A DNA stretch of 15,834 nucleotides from Coraliomargarita sp. CAG:312 (GTDB taxonomy: Bacteria; Verrucomicrobiota; Verrucomicrobiia; Opitutales; Intestinicryptomonadaceae): the NCBI GenBank assembly GCA_000438015.1, contig FR901535.1:1-15834 (forward strand). The letters run 5' to 3'. A program made the translations under genes and the position numbers. Every line of letters starts with the position of its first letter. Positions within the stretch are counted from its first letter, which is position 1. The notes beneath the pieces are model-generated. The model saw only the letters and a list, made by a program, of their open reading frames with translations. It searched no databases and was not told where the DNA came from. Below are positions 11,865 through 15,834 of this stretch, in pieces.

Positions 11865-13916
11865 TTAGGGATTTATAAAAAGTCCGGAGAATATGAAATA
11901 GAGGGCGAAACTAAGCGCCAGCACAGTGACTCCCGCTATCTTTGCGCCTCTTGATGACGATAAATCCATATTTTCGTTTACGGGCATCACAATATCCTGC
12001 TTAAGAGGCTTTACAAGCGTAAGCAGAGCCATTACGCCGAGTGAGCAAGCAAAAGTTATCGCCATTCTGTTTAGGAACGCAATATCTCCGCAGAAGAACT
12101 GCAGGAATCCGTAAACTATCGGGCTTGTAATTATTCCGATTGCACCCGCAAAGCGAGGCGCCTTCTTGGAGAACATTCCAAAGATGAACACGGCTAGGAT
12201 TCCGGGCGACAGATAGCCTTGGAATTCCTGTATGAATGTAAATACTCCGCCCAGTTTCGGATTTGCGAGCATTGGAGCTACTATGCAGCCGATAATTGCA
12301 AATATGATTACGGCAGTTCTTCCCACAATTACTAGCTGTTTATCCGAGGCGTGGGGAGAAATAAATTTCTTGAAAATATCGATTGAGAATATTGTCGAGG
12401 CGGCGTTGAGCATTGCCGCAAGCGAACTTACCACTGCTCCCAGGAGAGCAGCGAATATAAATCCGCGCAGGCCCCAGCCGTCGGGAATTACTTTGCTTAT
12501 GAGAAGTCCGAATGCGGAGTCGTATTTATATCCGAAAAGCGTCTTGGCAAAGCTGTCGTCGCCTTTTTGGGATGCATATTTTGCATTCCATGCGTCGACA
12601 AGCGCTTTTGCGCCCTGTCCGTCGGCGGAAGTATTATGTTTTGCCCAGCCTTTGTCGTATTTAAAATAGGTTTTATATAGATCCCCGCTCTTCTTGTCGG
12701 CTAAGTATTTGTCGTGCAGGGTTTTAAACTCGTTGGCTGTAAGGATTGTGACAACGAGCGGCTTGCCGGAGGAATCTTTCTTTCCGGTATTAATTGAGAA
12801 TTCCGCCGCAGCCTTGTTGGCGTCGAAGGCTTGGTTTGTACGGTCGAGATAGTCAAAGTATATAGTGGAATAAGTTTTAGCGTTTTCGGTCAAAATCTTT
12901 TGGTCTTTAAACGCCGCCGCAGATTGGTCGTCGGCGAACAGGTTAAACGCTATTATTCCTGGAATTACAATTATAAATGGTATGATTAGTTTTAGGCCCG
13001 CCGCAAACATTATACCTTTTTGTCCTTCCGCAAGACTGGACGCGCCAAGTGTGCGCTGGATTATATACTGGTTGAATCCCCAGTAGTAGAAGTTTGGTAT
13101 CCACAAGCCGATTATGAGGGCCGTCCACGGAATTTCCGGATGGTCGGCGGGCATAAACATTGTTAGCTTATCGTAGTTGAGGGTGAAGAATTTCTTGAGT
13201 GTTCCCGCATCTTTCAGGCTGTCTAGAGCAGCGGGGTCGAATGTTGCAGTTGTTGCAATTTCCGCCACATCTTTTGACGCGAACATCGAGAATGAGAAGT
13301 AGGCGATTATTGCGCCGCCAACTATTAGCGCCGTACCTTGCAGCAGGTCTGCCCATGCGCAGGCTTTAAGCCCGCCAGCGCATACATATATTGCTGCGAT
13401 TATTCCTATCCCCCAGCAGCACGCGGTGAGATTTAAATCTATTGGCATGTCGGCCGATTGTCCAAATACGGTATCGGCGACTGTCGCTCCGGAGTATATA
13501 ACGGCTGTTATGTTTACAGTAACCAAAACCACAACCATCATAACCGACATTACCGTTCTCGACAGCGCGTCAAAGCGGTATTCCAAGAATTGCGGTACAG
13601 TGTACATTCCGCTTTTCAGGAATTTTGGAAGGAATAGAAATGCTACGGCTACCAGCGTGATTGCCGCCATCCATTCATAGCTTGCTATCGCCAGGCCGGA
13701 CAAACCAGAGGCGCTTCCGCTCATTCCAACAAACTGTTCCGTAGATATATTTGCCGCAATTAGGGAAATGCCTATAAGCCACCAAGTCAATCCGCGGCCA
13801 GCCAAGAAGTAGCCTTCGCTGTCGTCTTCTCCTCGGCTTTTATAAAGGCCGACAAAAACGACGGCGCAGATAAATACGACAAATACAATTATATCCATCC
13901 AAATATTAAAGGTCAT
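11865..13916 (-). CDS. SGLT-type Na+/galactose (glucose) symporter with enlarged external loop
   Basis: This is an inner-membrane SSS-family symporter, 683 residues from ATG 13916. That start aligns with the N-terminus of Vibrio SGLT; an in-frame GTG at 13955 would add 13 residues, and neither has a good ribosome site. Numbered from the ATG, key segments are LIAANISTEQFVGMSGS (Gln61), AIASYEWM (Glu81), WIPNFYYWGFNQYIIQRT (Asn275, gate Tyr278), FAAGLKLIIPF (Lys309) and FTFIQEFQG (Gln563). These match the galactose-contact residues of vSGLT (Gln69, Glu88, Asn260, Tyr263, Lys294, Gln428 as I recall them). Lys309 to Gln563 is 254 residues against about 134 in vSGLT. The extra 120 form a hydrophilic segment (about 329-465, rich in Lys, Asp and Ala) in the external loop after the Lys-bearing helix. 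Galactokinase follows 25 bases downstream, supporting galactose as substrate. Confidence 0.93.
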   Translation of the reverse strand: MTFNIWMDIIVFVVFICAVVFVGLYKSRGEDDSEGYFLAGRGLTWWLIGISLIAANISTEQFVGMSGSASGLSGLAIASYEWMAAITLVAVAFLFLPKFLKSGMYTVPQFLEYRFDALSRTVMSVMMVVVLVTVNITAVIYSGATVADTVFGQSADMPIDLNLTACCWGIGIIAAIYVCAGGLKACAWADLLQGTALIVGGAIIAYFSFSMFASKDVAEIATTATFDPAALDSLKDAGTLKKFFTLNYDKLTMFMPADHPEIPWTALIIGLWIPNFYYWGFNQYIIQRTLGASSLAEGQKGIMFAAGLKLIIPFIIVIPGIIAFNLFADDQSAAAFKDQKILTENAKTYSTIYFDYLDRTNQAFDANKAAAEFSINTGKKDSSGKPLVVTILTANEFKTLHDKYLADKKSGDLYKTYFKYDKGWAKHNTSADGQGAKALVDAWNAKYASQKGDDSFAKTLFGYKYDSAFGLLISKVIPDGWGLRGFIFAALLGAVVSSLAAMLNAASTIFSIDIFKKFISPHASDKQLVIVGRTAVIIFAIIGCIVAPMLANPKLGGVFTFIQEFQGYLSPGILAVFIFGMFSKKAPRFAGAIGIITSPIVYGFLQFFCGDIAFLNRMAITFACSLGVMALLTLVKPLKQDIVMPVNENMDLSSSRGAKIAGVTVLALSFALYFIFSGLFINP

Positions 13917-13995
13917 AGTGGATAGAATAATGAGTGTTTTTACGGATAAGTCCACATTTTTTTTGAGTTCCGCGACTTTTGAAAACGATATTTCG

Positions 13996-14008
13996 GCTGC
14001 ATGGCAGC
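13996..14008. promoter_or_regulatory. 5-3-5 palindrome upstream of the symporter gene
   Basis: GCTGC-ATG-GCAGC is a perfect short inverted repeat 80 bases upstream of the symporter ATG (41 bases from the alternative GTG). The position suits an operator for a sugar-responsive repressor, but such short GC repeats also arise by chance. Confidence 0.25.
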
Positions 14009-14218
14009 GGCATTCCTGGCTTTAAAGCGTGTTTCAGAAAATTTTTCAGTTTTAATGGTTCGGCTCTAGTTTCCAAAAATTTCTAAAATTCCCGGCGCAG
14101 TTGTCGCGCGCATTTTGTCGTGCGCAAGGCAAGCCAACCAGATACCTGCGGAACCGGCATCTGGGGGAACAATATTGCAGCCATTGCGCGCGAAAATCTT
14201 TAGGCTTGCGCAGGATTT

Positions 14219-14428
14219 TTACTTGGCAAGTTCGGCCGGAGATAATGCGAGTGCCAAAATCATTATAATTCCCAACCCTATAACTGAAATAGCCAGCCAT
14301 TTCTTATTTTGCGCCCCGACTTTTACTATCCAAGTCTTGCTGGAGAAAAGGTGCAAAACCACTGCCGCCAACATTAGCAATCCCACGTACAGATGCAGAA
14401 AATTAGGACTGATGCTTTTTTTAATCAA
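14219..14428 (-). CDS. short two-helix membrane protein, DUF4405-like
   Basis: An open frame of 69 residues starts at TTG 14428. It encodes two membrane helices, FLHLYVGLLMLAAVVLHLF (10-28) and WLAISVIGLGIIMILALAL (44-62), joined by a basic loop (TWIVKVGAQNKK). The 'LHxxxGxxxLxxxxLHxxxxxxWI' arrangement, with paired His on the first helix, is like DUF4405 and small cytochrome-b-like proteins where His may bind heme. In the same frame, just upstream of an in-frame TAA, lies another hydrophobic stretch (HNILFLLFSILK), so a longer protein may have been cut by a stop codon. No Shine-Dalgarno is present. It could be a real small protein or the remnant of a larger one. Confidence 0.45.
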   Translation of the reverse strand: MIKKSISPNFLHLYVGLLMLAAVVLHLFSSKTWIVKVGAQNKKWLAISVIGLGIIMILALALSPAELAK

Positions 14429-14564
14429 GTTTTATTTAAGAATAGAAAACAGCAAAAAAAGGATATTGTGAGCTAAGTATATGGAGGGATTATTTCGCGG
14501 GAACGGCGTTTTGCAAAATAAATAAAAATGCATGGGAAGGCAACACATCCCAAGCTTTTAGTAA

Positions 14565-14596
14565 AAATGTATCATGTTTTTCCCAAATGTATCATG
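14565..14596. repeat. direct repeat AAATGTATCATG x2
   Basis: The 12-mer AAATGTATCATG occurs at 14565-14576 and again at 14585-14596, with a 20-base period, close to two helical turns. This phasing puts both copies on one face of the DNA and suits a protein-binding site. The second copy runs into the palindrome at 14593-14613. Confidence 0.5.
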
Positions 14597-14613
14597 GATT
14601 TGGAAAATCCATG
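14593..14613. repeat. 9-base palindrome with 3-base centre
   Basis: CATGGATTT (14593-14601) and AAATCCATG (14605-14613) are perfect inverted repeats around GGA. It overlaps the last four bases of the second direct repeat, making a compact site. No flanking T-run makes it a terminator. Confidence 0.5.
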
Positions 14614-14910
14614 CGAGAATGCGATATATTTCATTGACTATTTATATATGCCTTTTAATGGCGCAAATATTGCTTATTGTAAGACGAAGCAGTCAGAAAG
14701 TAAAATATATGCGCTTTCTTTTAAAAAAGTATTCTTTCCCAAAAATTCGTGGTAATTCAGCTCATTATTTTATAGCGCAAACATTGCATTCAAAAAAAAG
14801 GCGCACTATAAAAATTATAAATATTCGCCAAGCTTCCAGCATTGAGCGAAATCGCCTAATTTTTGCGAATTCCTAATCCAATAAGATGGAAATAGTTCTT
14901 GTAGCCTTTT

Positions 14911-14945
14911 GTTAAGCGGTAGATTGCAAATATCTGCCGCTTGGC
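14911..14945 (+). other. long stem-loop, best paired on the + strand
   Basis: Bases 14911-14924 pair with 14932-14945 (core AAGCGGTAGAT with ATCTGCCGCTT) around the loop TGCAAAT. The 14 pairs include three G.U pairs if the + strand is RNA; on the minus strand these become C/A mismatches. There is no U-tract on either side. Strand preference hints at a structured + strand RNA in a region with no gene on that strand, but the evidence is one stem only. Confidence 0.4.
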
Positions 14946-15003
14946 TTGGACGATGCGCACAACGCCTGATTTATAAATATAGACCAGTTTGCTGTTCTAA
15001 CGG

Positions 15004-15026
15004 CAAAAAACGCATTGCGCTTTTTG
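15004..15026 (-). terminator. candidate terminator of the PEP-CTERM gene
   Basis: Read on the minus strand, CAAAAA is followed by GCGCAATGCG and then TTTTTTG: an A-run, a small GC hairpin and a T-run that can pair with the A-run. It begins 46 bases after the PEP-CTERM gene stop at 15073. The GC core is short, so strength is uncertain. Confidence 0.5.
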
Positions 15027-15072
15027 TTGGATGAAAAACAATGCTTTGTCGCCTTGCATGCCTAAAGAACGG

Positions 15073-15834
15073 CTATTTCCCGATGCGCCTTTTTGCAAAC
15101 GCCAACGCGCACGCAAGCGCGCCTAAAATCATGGCGCATTCGGCAGGTTCTGGAACGGCGGATGTCACGTTAACCCAGTAGCCGCCGTCGTCGGCCTTTA
15201 CTAGGTAGGCGTAGTCGAGAAAAAACTCGTCCGACGAAACCATAAAACCTTCTCTCGTGCGCAGAAAGCCGTCTCCGTCGACTTCGGTTGCAATATTGTC
15301 CAGAGAACCTATTTTTAGGGTAAAGTCCGTTAGGTTATAGATGTTTATGTTAAAGCTTGTTCCCTCGGAATCTACAAAAAATCCTCCAATGTTCACATTG
15401 TGCCCATTAGAAGTTATATTGAGAGTAGAACCTTCTTGAAACTTAAATCCGCCAAAATCATTATCGGCGCCAAGAATTAAATCGGCAGTTGAACTAGAAA
15501 TAGTACCTTTGTCGCAAGTTGCTATGTTTATAATGGATTCGCTCTGTTGTGTTTGGCCATTTATGTAAAAGACATTGGAGGAGTTTAAAGTGATAGTGGT
15601 GTTAAACCAATACATTTGGTTTGCGGTTTTTATTGCGCCCTCGCCGGCGTTTATTGTCATGTTTGCATTGCGGATTAAAGAGGGCATGGTTGTGCTTTTA
15701 GACTCAATGGTGGCATTTTCAAAAAGAATCGTGGCGCGGGCTCCGTCTTTTCTCCCGAAGCTTATGCTATATTGGTCGCTTCCATTGTAGGAGTTTGCTA
15801 CTATATTAGGGTCAACACCAAAGGTTGTGGAATA
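15073..15834 (-). CDS. PEP-CTERM surface protein, C-terminal part (5' end outside window)
   Basis: The frame is open to the window edge, giving the last 253 residues of a larger exported protein; an internal ATG at 15687 is not the true start. The body is rich in Asn, Ser, Thr, Gly and Ile with repeated short strands (ATILFENATIES, MTINAGEGAIKT, TITLNSSNVFYING, STLNITSNGHNVNIGGF), typical of an extracellular parallel beta-helix. The last 27 residues are a PEP-CTERM signal: VPEP, a hydrophobic helix (AMILGALACALAFA) and a basic end (KRRIGK). In bacteria with an exosortase this tail is recognised at the membrane and cleaved so the protein is placed on the surface or in the extracellular matrix. 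This tail style is common in Verrucomicrobiota. Function beyond surface display or adhesion cannot be told. Confidence 0.88.
   Translation of the reverse strand, partial: YSTTFGVDPNIVANSYNGSDQYSISFGRKDGARATILFENATIESKSTTMPSLIRNANMTINAGEGAIKTANQMYWFNTTITLNSSNVFYINGQTQQSESIINIATCDKGTISSSTADLILGADNDFGGFKFQEGSTLNITSNGHNVNIGGFFVDSEGTSFNINIYNLTDFTLKIGSLDNIATEVDGDGFLRTREGFMVSSDEFFLDYAYLVKADDGGYWVNVTSAVPEPAECAMILGALACALAFAKRRIGK

Larger units (their letters stand above)
14429..15003. other. AT-rich gene-free stretch with repeats
   Basis: About 575 bases without a convincing gene. Overlapping + frames from 14528 and 14574 are rich in Ile, Lys and Arg, have no ribosome site and overlap each other in different frames, as expected from AT-rich spacer. 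The stretch contains a tandem 12-base repeat, a 9-base palindrome and a long stem-loop, listed separately. Confidence 0.5.

Noticed and set aside
14138..14164. Inverted repeat CCAGAT...ATCTGG
   Set aside because: Six-base arms with a 15-base spacer in a 260-base gap are within chance, and no T-run or gene start makes it a terminator or operator.
14528..14876. Two overlapping + strand open frames in the AT-rich spacer
   Set aside because: They lie in different frames, are rich in Ile/Lys/Arg as expected of AT-rich DNA, and lack ribosome sites and any family likeness.

Overview
The window looks like a chromosomal segment of a carbohydrate-degrading Verrucomicrobiota bacterium, probably of the Opitutales/Puniceicoccales type. 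This is inferred from a PEP-CTERM sorting tail of the VPEP...AKRR type, many secreted glycan-active proteins, an SGLT-type sugar symporter next to galactokinase, and a Na+-translocating decarboxylase module. Coding DNA has moderate GC; the intergenic stretches are long and AT-rich. No rRNA, tRNA, CRISPR, transposase or phage gene was recognised.

Layout. Positions 1-2606 (+ strand) hold a glycan cluster: the 3' end of an alpha-L-rhamnosidase-like gene, a secreted SGNH acetylesterase of the sialate O-acetylesterase family, and an RpiB/LacAB-type isomerase whose usual active-site residues are altered. This would suit removal of rhamnose and acetyl groups from a pectin-like or host glycan. Positions 2607-3064 hold no convincing gene. 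A secreted protein of unknown function follows (3065-4009, +).

A LysR regulator (4107-5024, -) is divergent from a flavodoxin-fold FMN reductase with a compact four-Cys motif (5141-5677, +). A perfect T-N11-A palindrome lies between them. A strong terminator then closes an oadG-oadB operon on the minus strand. The oadG gene is a 53-residue membrane protein (7454-7615). OadB (5836-7428) carries an insertion of about 160 residues with two lipoyl/biotinyl-like half motifs, and is the most unusual protein in the window. The leader upstream of oadG contains a 7-3-7 palindrome and a nest of inverted repeats.

Positions 7893-8351 (-) may encode a small two-helix membrane protein. Positions 8856-10253 (-) encode a secreted TIM-barrel protein of the DUF4832 type, probably a glycoside hydrolase. 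A galactose operon follows on the minus strand: an SGLT-type Na+/galactose symporter (11865-13916) and, 25 bases downstream, galactokinase (10688-11839), ended by a strong terminator. The symporter keeps the galactose-binding residues of Vibrio SGLT but has about 120 extra residues in the external loop after the lysine-bearing helix.

The last part holds a short two-helix membrane protein (14219-14428, -), a roughly 640-base AT-rich gene-free stretch with repeats and stem-loops, and the 3' part of a large PEP-CTERM surface protein (15073 to the window edge, -). Taken together, the genes suggest an anaerobic or fermentative glycan user that imports galactose with Na+ and may rebuild its Na+ gradient with the decarboxylase. 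That link is inference from co-location.
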